64,000 nucleotides of DNA from Streptacidiphilus sp. P02-A3a (lineage in GTDB: Bacteria > Actinomycetota > Actinomycetes > Streptomycetales > Streptomycetaceae), in assembly GCF_014084105.1 (NCBI RefSeq), contig NZ_CP048289.1, positions 8,751,922 to 8,815,921 on the forward strand. The letters run 5' to 3'. The first letter of the stretch is position 1, and each line of letters opens with the position of its first letter. Under the pieces are notes generated by a model. The model did not search any database. It saw only the letters and a program-made list of their open reading frames with translations, and was not told the DNA's origin. The translations under genes and the position numbers were made by a program. Positions 1 through 8,113 of the stretch are shown piece by piece.

Positions 1-78
1 GTGGCGGTCCCGGTGCTCACCGGCTTCGCGGGCGTGCTCGCCCCGGCCCGCCGGGTGCTGCGCCGCCGCACCACCTGA
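1..78 (+). CDS. C-terminal end of a membrane protein (partial)
   Basis: An open frame enters from the left edge and ends at TGA 76-78. The 25 visible residues are a hydrophobic stretch followed by PARRVLRRR, an arrangement common at the C-terminus of FtsX-type ABC permeases (last helix, then an Arg-rich cytoplasmic tail). Too little is present to name the family. It converges on the response regulator that ends at 106. Confidence 0.4.
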   Translation: MAVPVLTGFAGVLAPARRVLRRRTT

Positions 79-105
79 CCCGGAAGGGCTCAGGAATGCA
101 GGGGT

Positions 106-747
106 TCAGGAGTTGAGGAAGGCGAGCACCGCCAGCACCCTGCGGTGCCCGGTGTCGCTCGGAGGCAGGCCAAGCTTCGCGAAGACGTTGCTGATGTGCT
201 TGTGCACCGAGCGCTCCGTGATCACCAGCGCCTTCGCGATCGACGCGTTGTCCTGGCCCTGCGCCATCAGGCCCAGGACCTCGCGCTCCCTGGGGGTGAG
301 GCCGTCCAACGGATGGTCGCGGCGGCGCTGCATCAGTTCCGTCACCACCTCCGGGTCCAGGGCTGTACCGCCCGTCGCCACCCGCTCCAATGCGTCGAGG
401 AACTCGTCGACCCGGCCCACCCGGTCCTTCAGCAGATAGCCGACACCCTGGGCGCCACCGCTGAGCAGCTCGGCGGCGTAGGTCTCCTCGACGTACTGGG
501 ACAGGACCAGGACCGGCAGGTCCGGCAGCTGCTCGCGGGCAGCGAGGGCCGCCCGCAGCCCCTCGTCGCGGAAGGCGGGCGGCATCCGGACGTCCAGCAC
601 GGCGACATCCGGACGGTGCTCCAGCAGCAGTGGCAGTACCTCCGGACCGGTGGAGGCCACACCCACCACCTCGTGCCCCGAGGACGAGAGGAGCAGTTGC
701 AACCCCTCCCGCAGCAGGACGTTGTCCTCGGCGATCACTACCCGCAC
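106..747 (-). CDS. NarL/FixJ-family response regulator
   Basis: A 213-residue two-component transcription factor. The receiver domain (about residues 1-120) has the acidic pair E7-D8, the phosphoacceptor D52 in VAVLDVRMPP and the conserved lysine in YLLKDRV. The C-terminal LuxR helix-turn-helix (about 148-205) carries LTPREREVLGLMAQG. It lies 42 bp downstream of the histidine kinase on the same strand, so the pair is one operon. The signal and regulon are unknown; the neighbouring membrane-protein tail suggests control of an ABC exporter, which is inference. Confidence 0.93.
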   Translation of the reverse strand: MRVVIAEDNVLLREGLQLLLSSSGHEVVGVASTGPEVLPLLLEHRPDVAVLDVRMPPAFRDEGLRAALAAREQLPDLPVLVLSQYVEETYAAELLSGGAQGVGYLLKDRVGRVDEFLDALERVATGGTALDPEVVTELMQRRRDHPLDGLTPREREVLGLMAQGQDNASIAKALVITERSVHKHISNVFAKLGLPPSDTGHRRVLAVLAFLNS

Positions 748-789
748 GACGGTTCCCCTCGGAGACGGTCTACCTCTGAACCTGAGTGG

Positions 790-1947
790 TCACCACGCGC
801 ACGGCAGCTCCACAGTGATCACAGTAGGGCCTCCCACCGGGCTGGTGATGCCCACGGTTCCGTCGAGCGCCGCCACCCGGCGACGCAATCCGAGCAGCCC
901 CGAGCCGTCACCGCTCGCCAGGGCTCCGCCGCGCCCCTCGTCCCGCACCGAGATGCGGAGCATCCCGGGCGACCGGACCAGTTCCACCCGGGCCTGGTCG
1001 GAGCCGCTGTGCTTGGCGGCATTGGTCAATGCCTCCGCCACCGCGAAGTACGCCGCCGCCTCGACCGCCGCGGGTGCGCGCGGCCCGTCCTCGACGCCGC
1101 CGGTCTCGACGTCGACGGCTAGCCCGCTGCCCGCCGCCAGCGCACGGATAGCCCCCGCCAGTCCGCGGTCGGTCAGGATCGGCGGGTGAATGCCGCGCAC
1201 GACATGGCGCAGCTCGGTCAGGGCCGTCTCGGCCTGGTCCTGTGCCTCCTCCAGCAGCCGTCGCGCGGTCGCCGGGTCGGAGTCGTACGCCCGACGGGCC
1301 AGGCCCAGCCGCATGGAAAGCGCCACCAGGTGCGCCTGCGCCCCGTCGTGCAGGTCCCGCTCGATCCGGCGCAGCTCCGCGCCGTGGGCGGCCACCGCCC
1401 CCGCCCTGGTGACGGTCAGCTGCTCGATCCGGTCGGCCGTATCGGCGTCCGGGGAGGGCTGCAGCAGCAGGTGCGACCAGGACGCCTCCAGGTCGGCGAG
1501 CCGCCCGATCACCGGCAGCAGCACCGCATCGTTCCCGGCCGCGCCGCACCAGACAGCGTCCACCAGTAGCGCGGGCACCCACAGCAGCAGCGCCGCACTC
1601 ATCAGCGCCATGCCGTAGACGAGGTCCGCGGCCATCCACAACAGGTCGCGCGCTGTACCGGGATCACTGGCTGCCGTCCGCAACCGCGCTGTCAGCGAGC
1701 CGGCCAGGGGCATATACGCCTCCGGCAGCGGTTCCCCGGTCCACTCGGAGGTACGGCGGCGCTGAAAGCCCGCGAGCCGGCGCAGCGTGAGTACGCCCTC
1801 GGGCAGCAGACCGGCGCCGATCACGGTCAGCGAAAGGACCGTGGTGACCATCAGCATGCCGAGCAGCAGATAGCAGGCCACGCTGACTCCCGCTCCGACC
1901 AGCAGCTGGACCGAAGCCCTTCCCGCTCTACGGACCGGTTCGCGCAT
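790..1947 (-). CDS. NarL-type sensor histidine kinase
   Basis: A 385-residue membrane kinase. Two hydrophobic segments near the N-terminus (about 15-50) and a further membrane region around 105-135 form the sensor. The HisKA_3 dimerisation box contains RIERDLHDGAQ (phospho-His near residue 200), followed by a HATPase_c domain with EALTNAAKHS (N box) and a glycine-rich GSGLLGLRRR G box. The ATG at 1945-1947 is the start. It phosphorylates, by family rule, the regulator encoded just downstream (106-747). Confidence 0.92.
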   Translation of the reverse strand: MREPVRRAGRASVQLLVGAGVSVACYLLLGMLMVTTVLSLTVIGAGLLPEGVLTLRRLAGFQRRRTSEWTGEPLPEAYMPLAGSLTARLRTAASDPGTARDLLWMAADLVYGMALMSAALLLWVPALLVDAVWCGAAGNDAVLLPVIGRLADLEASWSHLLLQPSPDADTADRIEQLTVTRAGAVAAHGAELRRIERDLHDGAQAHLVALSMRLGLARRAYDSDPATARRLLEEAQDQAETALTELRHVVRGIHPPILTDRGLAGAIRALAAGSGLAVDVETGGVEDGPRAPAAVEAAAYFAVAEALTNAAKHSGSDQARVELVRSPGMLRISVRDEGRGGALASGDGSGLLGLRRRVAALDGTVGITSPVGGPTVITVELPCAW

Positions 1948-2124
1948 ACGGATCAGGCTAAGCGACCCGCGCGGGGAGCGGGGTGTAGCGGGCTACACCA
2001 TTGATCGGGGGGACTGCTCTGATGTGTGCGCCCAAGGACACGGGCAGAGTGGATGACGTAGGGAGGCAGCCCCCAGACCAAAGCTGCCGATCACTTTTCA
2101 GCTCAGCACAGGAGGCACCACCCC

Positions 2125-2301
2125 ATGAAGGCCACACTCTGGATTCTGTTCGTCATCGCTCTCTGCGCGGCCGTCTACTTCACCAACTTCGCCGACCTCA
2201 GCGGGACCACCGCGATCATCAGCCGGGCGGTGTCGGGCGTGGTCGCTCTCGCCACCGGAGTCGGCCTGTGGCTGGTGCGCGGCGAGAAGGACGCGTCCTA
2301 G
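2125..2301 (+). CDS. 58-residue predicted membrane protein
   Basis: A short ORF starting at ATG 2125 behind a strong ribosome binding site (AGGAGG, 2109-2114). It encodes a basic start (MKATLW), two hydrophobic helices (about 4-20 and 28-50) joined by a polar turn, and a charged RGEKDAS tail. Codon third positions are mostly G/C, as in neighbouring genes. No function is recognisable. It is divergent from the histidine kinase. Confidence 0.65.
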   Translation: MKATLWILFVIALCAAVYFTNFADLSGTTAIISRAVSGVVALATGVGLWLVRGEKDAS

Positions 2302-2636
2302 CCGCCCCGCCCACGACCGGAGCCCGGCAGACGTGCGCGGTTGCCGCCCACAGGTTCCGCGCAGGACCGGCTCGGCGGCGGACCGGCGCAGCTCCGGTCG
2401 CATACGTGTTCGCCCCCCTTGCTGGCGGGCGCGTCCTCGTCCAAGGAATCCGTGCCGGGACCCCACTGGCACAGTCGGCCCGACAGCAGGGAGCGGTGCA
2501 CCGTTGAGGAGGATCCGGAAGTGGATACGCGCCGTGGACGTCGAGGCGGTGATCTTCTTCGTCTCATCGGCGTACATCCTGTGGCGATGGTCCACCTGGC
2601 CGTCGTGAACGGCGGCGCGAGGCGGTGATCGGCTGA
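2302..2636. other. intergenic stretch without a convincing gene
   Basis: Several short overlapping frames occur but none has a good ribosome binding site together with coding-like composition. One frame near 2505-2608 would give a 35-residue peptide with a single hydrophobic helix (VEAVIFFVSSAYILW). It could be the tail of a lost membrane gene. I do not call it. Confidence 0.4.
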
Positions 2637-2715
2637 GGAGACCGCCGACCCCACCTCGATCCGTGGCTCCGACAAGCGGAGGCAGACGGACTGGCCTCGT
2701 CGCGGTGGCATCTCG
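2637..2715 (+). pseudogene. left half of a thiopeptide/lantibiotic-type biosynthesis domain fossil
   Basis: An open frame after TGA 2634-2636 encodes DPWLRQAEADGL and then RWH, and runs into the IS21 left end. If the element and one copy of its target duplication are removed, the frame continues without a break into the fragment at 5010-5142. See that entry for the identification. Confidence 0.4.
2710..2715. repeat. IS21 target-site duplication, left copy
   Basis: ATCTCG immediately precedes the left terminal repeat at 2716 and is repeated directly after the right end at 5010-5015. A 6-bp duplication lies in the 4-8 bp range known for IS21 elements and fixes the element ends. Confidence 0.85.
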
Positions 2716-2824
2716 TGTCGGCAACGGGTGAAATGGGGACCACGGACGGCGTATCAAAAGCGGGCCACTGGGTGATCTCTTGATCATTCTGACTTCATTG
2801 GGCTGGAGTCAGGAGGAAGAGAGG

Positions 2825-4093
2825 GTGATCCACGTGGAGGACTGGGCTGAGATTCGCCGGTTGCACCGGGCTGAGGGGTTGTCGGCCCGGGCGGTGGCCC
2901 GGCAGCTGGGGATTTCCAGGGGCACCGTGCTGCGGGCACTGGCCTCGGACCGGCCCCCGCAGTACCAGCGTCCGCTGAAGGGCTCGGCGGTGGACGCGGT
3001 CGAGCCCGCAGTCCGCGAGCTGCTCAGGCAGACCCCGACGATACCGGTGACCGTGATTGCGGAGCGGATCGGCTGGGAGCGCGGGCTGACGATCCTGCGT
3101 GAGCGGGTGCGTGAGCTGCGGCCGGCCTTCCTGCCGGTGGACCCGGTCTCGCGCACGGTCTACGAGCCCGGTGAGCTCGCGCAGTGCGACTTGTGGTTCC
3201 CCGCCGTCGACATCCCGCTGGGCTACGGCCAGTCGGGCCGCCCGCCGGTGCTGGTCATCGTGTCGGGCTACTCGCGGGTGATCACCGCCCGGATGCTGCC
3301 GTCGCGGCAGACCGGTGACCTGATCGACGGCCACTGGCGTCTGCTCGCCGACGGCTGGGCAGCGGTGCCCAAGATGCTGGTCTGGGACAACGAGGCCGGT
3401 GTCGGCAAGGGCAAGCTGACCAGCGAGTTCGCTGCGTTCGCGGGCCTGCTCGCGGTCAAGGTCCACCTCTGCCGGCCCCGGGACCCGGAAGCGAAAGGCC
3501 TGGTGGAGCGCGCGAACGGCTACCTGGAGACGAGCTTCGTGCCCGGCCGCACCTTCACCGGCCCCGACGACTTCAACACCCAGCTGAGCGCGTGGCTGCA
3601 GATCGCCAACCGGCGCCGGCACCGCTCCATCGACGCCCGCCCGGTGGACCGCTGGGAGGCCGACCGGGCCGCGATGCTGACCATCCCGCCGGTCACCCCA
3701 CCGCACTGGTGGCGCTTCCACACCCGCATCGGCCGCGACCACTACATCCGCGTGGACACCAACGACTACTCCGTCCATCCCCGCGCGATCGGCAGGACGG
3801 TGATGGTCCGCACCGACAACGAGGAGATCACCGCCATCGCCGGCAACGACGTGGTGGCCCGCCATGCCCGCTGCTGGGCCAGGCACCAGTCGATCACCGA
3901 CCCCGACCACGCCGCCGCGGCCCACGTCCTGCGCGGCGAGGTCATCCACCAAAAGGCCGCCCGAGCAGCCACCGCCCGCGCCGCGGCCCTGACCCCCGAC
4001 AGCCTCGGCATCGACGTTGAACAACGCGAACTGGGCACCTACGACCGCATGTTCACCCTCATCGAGGGCGGCGCGGGCAAGGAGGACACCTGA
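2825..4093 (+). CDS. istA: IS21-family transposase IstA
   Basis: DDE transposase of IS21. The open frame extends upstream to a TTG at 2780, but GTG 2825 is preferred: it follows AGGAGGAAGAGAG and begins VIHVEDWAEIRRLHRAEG, the usual IstA N-terminus. An N-terminal helix-turn-helix (LSARAVARQLGISRGTVLRA) is followed by the integrase core; acidic residues in QCDLWFP, LVWDNEAGVGK and DPEAKGLVERANG are the likely D-D-E triad. Its TGA overlaps the istB start by one base (TGATG), so the two are translationally coupled. Confidence 0.93.
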   Translation: MIHVEDWAEIRRLHRAEGLSARAVARQLGISRGTVLRALASDRPPQYQRPLKGSAVDAVEPAVRELLRQTPTIPVTVIAERIGWERGLTILRERVRELRPAFLPVDPVSRTVYEPGELAQCDLWFPAVDIPLGYGQSGRPPVLVIVSGYSRVITARMLPSRQTGDLIDGHWRLLADGWAAVPKMLVWDNEAGVGKGKLTSEFAAFAGLLAVKVHLCRPRDPEAKGLVERANGYLETSFVPGRTFTGPDDFNTQLSAWLQIANRRRHRSIDARPVDRWEADRAAMLTIPPVTPPHWWRFHTRIGRDHYIRVDTNDYSVHPRAIGRTVMVRTDNEEITAIAGNDVVARHARCWARHQSITDPDHAAAAHVLRGEVIHQKAARAATARAAALTPDSLGIDVEQRELGTYDRMFTLIEGGAGKEDT

Positions 4094-4935
4094 TGGCCCA
4101 CACCACCACGACTACCGCAAACAACACCGGCGACAGGGCGAAAACGAACAGCCAGACCACCCGCACTGGTCGGCAGACCGCCGCCGACCTGGCCTTCCTC
4201 TCTCGCGCCATGAAAGCACCCGCCCTGCTGGACGCCGCTGAGCGGCTGGCCGAACGCGCCCAGACAGAGTCCTGGACCCACACCGAGTACCTGGTCGCAT
4301 GCCTGCAACGCGAGGTCTCCGCCCGCGACTCCCACGGCGGCGAGGGCCGTATCCGCGCCGCCCGTTTCCCCGCCATCAAGACCATCGAGGAGCTCGACGT
4401 CACCCATCTGCGCGGCCTGACCCGCCAACAACTCTCCCACCTGGGAACATTGGACTTCATAGCGGCCAAGGAGAACGCCGTATTTCTGGGGCCGCCCGGG
4501 ACCGGGAAGACACACCTGGCCACCGGCCTCGCGGTCAGGGCCTGCCAGGCGGGCCACCGGGTCGCGTTCGCCACCGCCGCCCAGTGGGTCGACCGCCTCG
4601 CCGCCGCCCACCAGGCCGGCCGCCTCCAGGACGAGCTGGTCCGGCTCGGCCGCTACCCGCTGATCGTGATCGACGAGGTCGGCTACATCCCCTTCGAGTC
4701 CGAGGCCGCGAACCTGTTCTTCCAGCTCATATCGAACAGATACGAAAGGGCCAGCGTGATCGTCACCAGCAACAAGCCCTTCGGACGCTGGGGAGAGACC
4801 TTCGGCGACGAGACCGTCGCCGCCGCCATGATCGACCGACTCGTCCACCACGCCGAGGTCCACTCCCTCAAAGGCGAGTCCTACCGCATGCGAGGCCGCG
4901 AACTCGGCCGCACCCCCACCACCGGCAACGACTGA
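4093..4935 (+). CDS. istB: IS21-family ATP-binding helper IstB
   Basis: 280-residue AAA+ helper that guides IstA to target DNA. Walker A is FLGPPGTGKTHLA, Walker B LIVIDEVGYIPF, followed by sensor residues in VIVTSNKPFGRW. The N-terminal extension of about 40 residues is Thr/Asn-rich and probably disordered. Start ATG 4093 overlaps the istA stop. Confidence 0.93.
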   Translation: MAHTTTTTANNTGDRAKTNSQTTRTGRQTAADLAFLSRAMKAPALLDAAERLAERAQTESWTHTEYLVACLQREVSARDSHGGEGRIRAARFPAIKTIEELDVTHLRGLTRQQLSHLGTLDFIAAKENAVFLGPPGTGKTHLATGLAVRACQAGHRVAFATAAQWVDRLAAAHQAGRLQDELVRLGRYPLIVIDEVGYIPFESEAANLFFQLISNRYERASVIVTSNKPFGRWGETFGDETVAAAMIDRLVHHAEVHSLKGESYRMRGRELGRTPTTGND

Positions 4936-5009
4936 ACCCAACGAACGAGACCACACGATGGCCCACGATTGAACCGTTCAGACCGGCCCATTTTCAGCCG
5001 TTGCCGACA

Positions 5010-5142
5010 ATCTCGGCACAGCCGTCGAGGAAACAGGATCCGCGCTCCACAGCGCCGCCCACACCGGACAGCTTGACCGGGGCATCCGGAAGATCCCCGC
5101 CCACCACGTCGTCTTCCACCGCAAACGCTTCGGCGTGGCCTT
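5010..5142 (+). pseudogene. right half of a thiopeptide/lantibiotic-type biosynthesis domain fossil
   Basis: Directly after the IS21 element an open frame encodes LGTAVEETG, then GQLDRGIRK and IPAHHVVFHRKRFGV. The last segment matches in pattern the terminal motif I know from thiopeptide-type and LanB-associated biosynthesis proteins (roughly AHHVIFHWNRLG). The reading frame joins the 2637-2715 piece once the IS is removed, giving about 68 residues with no start codon. It ends where an inverted istA remnant begins. Identification rests on this one motif. Confidence 0.42.
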
Positions 5143-5343
5143 GAGGAGCTCGCGGATCACCGGTTCGACCGCGTCGACCGGCGAGCCCTTCGGCGGGCTC
5201 GGGTAGACCGGCGGCCGGTCAGTGGCCAGCGCCGTTTCACCGTGTTCTTCGAGATGCCCAGGTGCCGAGCGACCGCCCGGATCGGCACCTCCCTCGGCCC
5301 GGTGGAGCCGACGGCTCTCAGCCCAGTCCTCCACGGATATCAC
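5139..5343 (-). pseudogene. istA N-terminal remnant of a second IS21-type element
   Basis: From GTG 5343 the minus strand encodes VISVEDWAESRRLHRAEG, clearly homologous to the intact IstA N-terminus but not identical. The frame is then shifted and resumes with DRPP..PPKGSPVDAVEPVIRELLK before ending abruptly at about 5140. Only about 65 codons survive, in the opposite orientation to the complete element. It is a frameshifted, truncated relic of a related IS, not a copy of the neighbouring one. Confidence 0.8.
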
Positions 5344-5658
5344 CCTCTCCTCCTGATCCTGGTTCAAGATCAGCATGGTTCAGACGAACCCGATCAGGTC
5401 ACCATGCGTGCTGCGGCACTCTACGAACCCGGCTCATCAGCAACAGCCCCGCCCAGCCATGGTGACGTCAATGCCCCGAGCGAGTGAGCACCGCTTCCGA
5501 GAGGCGAGGCTCGCCGACACCTGCCAGGACCGCCAAGGAGGTCGCTGACATGCCCATTCGCGAAGCCCAGCGACCTCCCACGGACATGAGCACCGCTTTC
5601 CCGGACACTGGTTCTCCCCAAATCGCGTGTCCGATATGCGCTGAAATTATGTCATTTT
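5344..5658. other. decayed intergenic DNA left of the attachment repeat
   Basis: No gene is supported. The last about 30 bp before the tRNA-derived repeat (around 5627-5658, containing CTGAAATTATGTC) resemble the 30 bp before the second repeat at 18601, which also contains CTGAAATTATGTC. This shared flank implies that both repeats sit at the end of related integrated elements. Confidence 0.5.
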
Positions 5659-5697
5659 TGGAGCCCCCTGTCGGATTCGAACCGACGACCTTCGCTT
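5659..5697 (-). repeat. attachment-site copy of the tRNA-Thr 3' end (outer)
   Basis: 39 bp identical to the 3' part of the tRNA-Thr gene at 31902-31978 (T-arm, variable loop, acceptor 3' strand and CCA). The match breaks after CGCTT, so it cannot fold as a tRNA. Such partial tRNA duplications mark att sites of elements that integrate at tRNA 3' ends. Confidence 0.8.
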
Positions 5698-6014
5698 GAC
5701 AAATTTTCCCCACGCAAGCCCCTGACCTGCAATGATGCAACCGCCAGGCCGTCTGATCCGCAAAAATCACTCTCAGTAGAACGCCTGCCCCCGGGCGGCG
5801 GGAGCCGCACCAAGCCCGACTGACAGGGCCATCGGAAGCTGGAAGCGAGGCCGGCAGTGCAATACCCCCAAAGCGAGGACATGGCACCTCGCACAGGGTG
5901 CGGTCGATGGGATGGATGGCGCGTCGCCTCCGCAGGGGCGGGGAGCACGTCGTCTGACGAGGGCATCCGAGCGAACGTGATCTTCGCTCGTTCCGGTGAG
6001 ATTATGAAGACCCC

Positions 6015-6044
6015 TTGATATTGACGGTGAAGAGGTCTTAATCT
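6015..6044 (+). promoter_or_regulatory. sigma-70-type promoter of hicAB, leaderless
   Basis: TTGATA (6015-6020), an 18-bp spacer and TAATCT (6039-6044). The GTG of hicA lies only 7 bp after the -10 box and lacks a Shine-Dalgarno sequence, so the transcript is probably leaderless. Confidence 0.5.
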
Positions 6045-6050
6045 ACTGTT

Positions 6051-6260
6051 GTGGTCAAAGAAATGTCGCTGCGTCTCGTCGTGAAGGCCCTCAAGAAGCA
6101 GGGTTGCCTCTGGCTCTCGGATGACGGAGGTCACACAAAGTGGGGCTGCCCCTGCGGCAAGCACACCACCGCCGTGCCGCGTCACCGGGGCGTCACCCCC
6201 GGCGTGATTCGCAACATCATCAGCGACCTTGCCTGCCTGTCGAAAGGATGGCTTCAGTGA
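6051..6260 (+). CDS. HicA-family mRNA interferase toxin
   Basis: A 69-residue protein with the HicA double-stranded-RNA-binding-like fold signature: SLRLVVKALKKQGC at the N-terminus, a GGH motif holding the presumed catalytic histidine (about residue 30), and VPRHRGVTPGVIRNIISDL near the C-terminus. Two cysteines (CPCGK) replace the usual hydrophobic strand, which is slightly unusual. Start is GTG 6051 if leaderless, or ATG 6063. By family it cleaves mRNA and arrests growth unless bound by its antitoxin, encoded by the overlapping downstream gene. Composition is less G/C-biased than the backbone. Confidence 0.75.
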   Translation: MVKEMSLRLVVKALKKQGCLWLSDDGGHTKWGCPCGKHTTAVPRHRGVTPGVIRNIISDLACLSKGWLQ

Positions 6261-6682
6261 GCAACTACGCGGTCCGGGCGAAGCGCGCCGGACGCTACTG
6301 GGAACTGCACATCGACGGCGTTGGAGTCACTCAGTCCCGCAACCTCACCAATGACGCCGACAGTATGATTCGCAGCTACATCCACATGATGAACGACCAA
6401 GCGCCAGAGACCGTTGACTACAAACTCACCATTGAGGTCGGGGGCGACCTCGACGAGGAAGCCGCCGCCGCCCGCGAAGCCGCCCGTATCGCAGAAGCGG
6501 CCGTCGCAAAGGCCGCGGCATCCAACCGCAAGGCCGCTCGCCGCCTAGTCGACGCCGGCCTGACCGGGCAAGACGCCGCCAAGGTGCTTGGCGTTTCGCC
6601 AACCCGCGTGACTCAACTCCTCGGCAAGGGCACTATCGGCGCCTCAAAGCGCGCTGCCAAGGACAAGCGCATCCCAGCCTAA
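6248..6682 (+). CDS. HicB-like antitoxin with C-terminal helix-turn-helix
   Basis: 144 residues from ATG 6248 (GAAAGG upstream; GTG 6257 is an alternative), overlapping hicA by 13 bp. The N-terminal half (YAVRAKRAGRYWELHIDGVGVTQS) has the HicB partial RNase-H-fold pattern. A long Ala/Glu helix (about 80-105) links to a helix-turn-helix (RLVDAGLTGQDAAKVLGVS, then TRVTQLL). By family the first part neutralises HicA and the second autoregulates the operon. It lies about 0.55 kb from the outer att repeat, a typical addiction-module position. Confidence 0.7.
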   Translation: MASVSNYAVRAKRAGRYWELHIDGVGVTQSRNLTNDADSMIRSYIHMMNDQAPETVDYKLTIEVGGDLDEEAAAAREAARIAEAAVAKAAASNRKAARRLVDAGLTGQDAAKVLGVSPTRVTQLLGKGTIGASKRAAKDKRIPA

Positions 6683-6813
6683 CCACCTCAGCCCTCCCAC
6701 GGCCAAGAGCGCAGATCGATGGGAGCGATCCAGCTGCCCACCCTGGAAATGGGCCCGTACGGCATCGAGGCGCGTTCGGAGGCGTTCTGACTACGCCGAC
6801 GCGGGAGAACCAG

Positions 6814-6930
6814 CGACGCCGCAGCCCGCATCGGTACCTACATCCGTGAAGCCGATCACCCCGACACCCTCACCACCCGGCACAACCTGGCCCGCTGGCA
6901 AGGCGAGGAAGGAATCCTTGCCGCCTTGGC
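6814..6930 (+). pseudogene. TPR-repeat protein fossil
   Basis: A short open frame encodes YIREADHPDTLTTRHNLARW then QGE, the hallmark of the tetratricopeptide repeats in actinobacterial NB-ARC/TPR regulators (HPDTL..RHNLA). No start codon, ATPase domain or further repeats are present. Broken remnant; parent gene not recoverable. Confidence 0.6.
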
Positions 6931-7177
6931 TTTCATAGGCGCACACACGAAGCGACAGGACGGGGCAGACACGGAACAGCTGCTCGGTGGCGAATCCTGC
7001 CGGGCGTGGAAGCCGGGGGTGCAGCGGGTGACCTGCTCCAAGGTCTCCTCGCTGACACCGTCGATGCGTCGGTGATTCAGCGTGGCAGCGTTCGAGCAGG
7101 CCCGCAGTCACTGGCGTTGGGGACGTCCGTGGAGCGGTCATGGTCCCTGGGTCGGTCACGGGTTGTGGAACAGCGCG
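6931..7177. other. intergenic, no supported gene
   Basis: A minus-strand frame here contains LNHRRIDGVSEETLEQV, which looks protein-like but has no start signal and shifts frame. Probably another fossil. Confidence 0.3.
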
Positions 7178-8113
7178 TCACAGCTCGGTGTTCTTCCAGT
7201 TGCCTGCGGGCCCTTCTTGGGGCAGGTTCAGGTTGCCGACGAGCATGGCCAGGTAGCGGCTCGCGTCCGACCAGCTGGAAAGTGTCCCCACCCCATTGAC
7301 TGCGACGGGGGGCGTCCCTGGATTCTGGGTGACGTTGACTGCGTACTGCGACATGCGCTGCCAGCTGTTCTCCAGGTACTGCTGCATTGTCGGCAGGCCG
7401 TTGTAGTGGGCGTCAGTGCCGGTGATGGCCGCGCCGATGCCGTACACGTCGTTGAACCGGGCGGCCTCGGAAGTGAGTTGGATCATCAGCATGAGTGATC
7501 TGGCAACTTCTCGCTGCTGATTGTCCCCGTAGGGGTTGGTGGCGTTGGCGAGGTTGAGGATCGAACTCGTGAAGTCCTCATAGCTGATGGACATGTTCGC
7601 CCTGCTGCGGCCTGCGGCCTGAACCATTGAGTTGTAGTTGCTGCCGAAGCTGAGATTCGCCCCGGTTCCGGCGGGGAGAGCGCCCATGCGGTCCAGGTAG
7701 CTGGTCAGGACGTAGTCAGTGTCGTTGAACTGGTAGGTCGTTCCTGCCGCGTTGGTGAAACCGCGCAGGTACAGGTCCTGAGGGGAGAATCACAGGACCA
7801 CGGTCCGCTCCTGGAAGGTGAGGCTCAGTCTGATGAGGCTGTAACTCACGCCCTGGGTCTGGTAGACGCTGCCGCGGTAGGTATGGCCCGCGGCTTGGCG
7901 CAGGCTGCCTATCAGTTCGGCGTACATGCGTTGCTGATTGGAGTTGGGGGCGGCGCCGAGGTTCATCCAGCACTGCTTGATCTGGCCGTAGCCCGTGTCG
8001 GCCCGAGCCGGAGTGGTGCCCGAGGTCAGGATCCCCGTGAAAGCGACCACCAGCGCCAGGAAAATCGTCAGAACCGCACGGGTTCCGCGCCTGCTGTGCA
8101 AAGTGAATCTCAT
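7178..8113 (-). pseudogene. secreted ribosome-inactivating protein (rRNA N-glycosidase), interrupted by one in-frame UGA
   Basis: From ATG 8113 the protein starts with a Sec signal peptide (basic start, LTIFLALVVAFTGI, cleavage after PARA). The mature part has the whole RIP fold pattern and each residue matching the ricin active site: Tyr in AAGTTYQF, Tyr in FGSNYNSMVQ, Glu and Arg in SEAARF, Trp in ENSWQRM. These enzymes remove one adenine from the sarcin-ricin loop of large-subunit rRNA. A single TGA (7790-7792) splits the frame between VVL and FSPQDLYLRGF, where a Trp would fit, so TGG to TGA is the simplest history. Length with the stop read through is 311 residues, normal for a bacterial RIP. 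There is no other frame damage. Confidence 0.85.

Larger units (their letters stand above)
2716..5009 (+). mobile_element. complete IS21-family insertion sequence (2294 bp)
   Basis: The ends are imperfect inverted repeats: TGTCGGCAACGGGTGAAA at 2716 and, read from the other strand at 5009, TGTCGGCAACGGCTGAAA. The element begins with TG and ends with CA as usual for IS21, carries overlapping istA and istB, and is flanked by the 6-bp duplication ATCTCG. Both genes are open and the ends intact, so it may be active. It inserted into an already degraded reading frame. Confidence 0.9.

Noticed and set aside
7790..7792. UGA as a selenocysteine codon in the RIP gene
   Set aside because: No SECIS-like hairpin was apparent after the codon, RIPs have no redox role, and the position fits a Trp.
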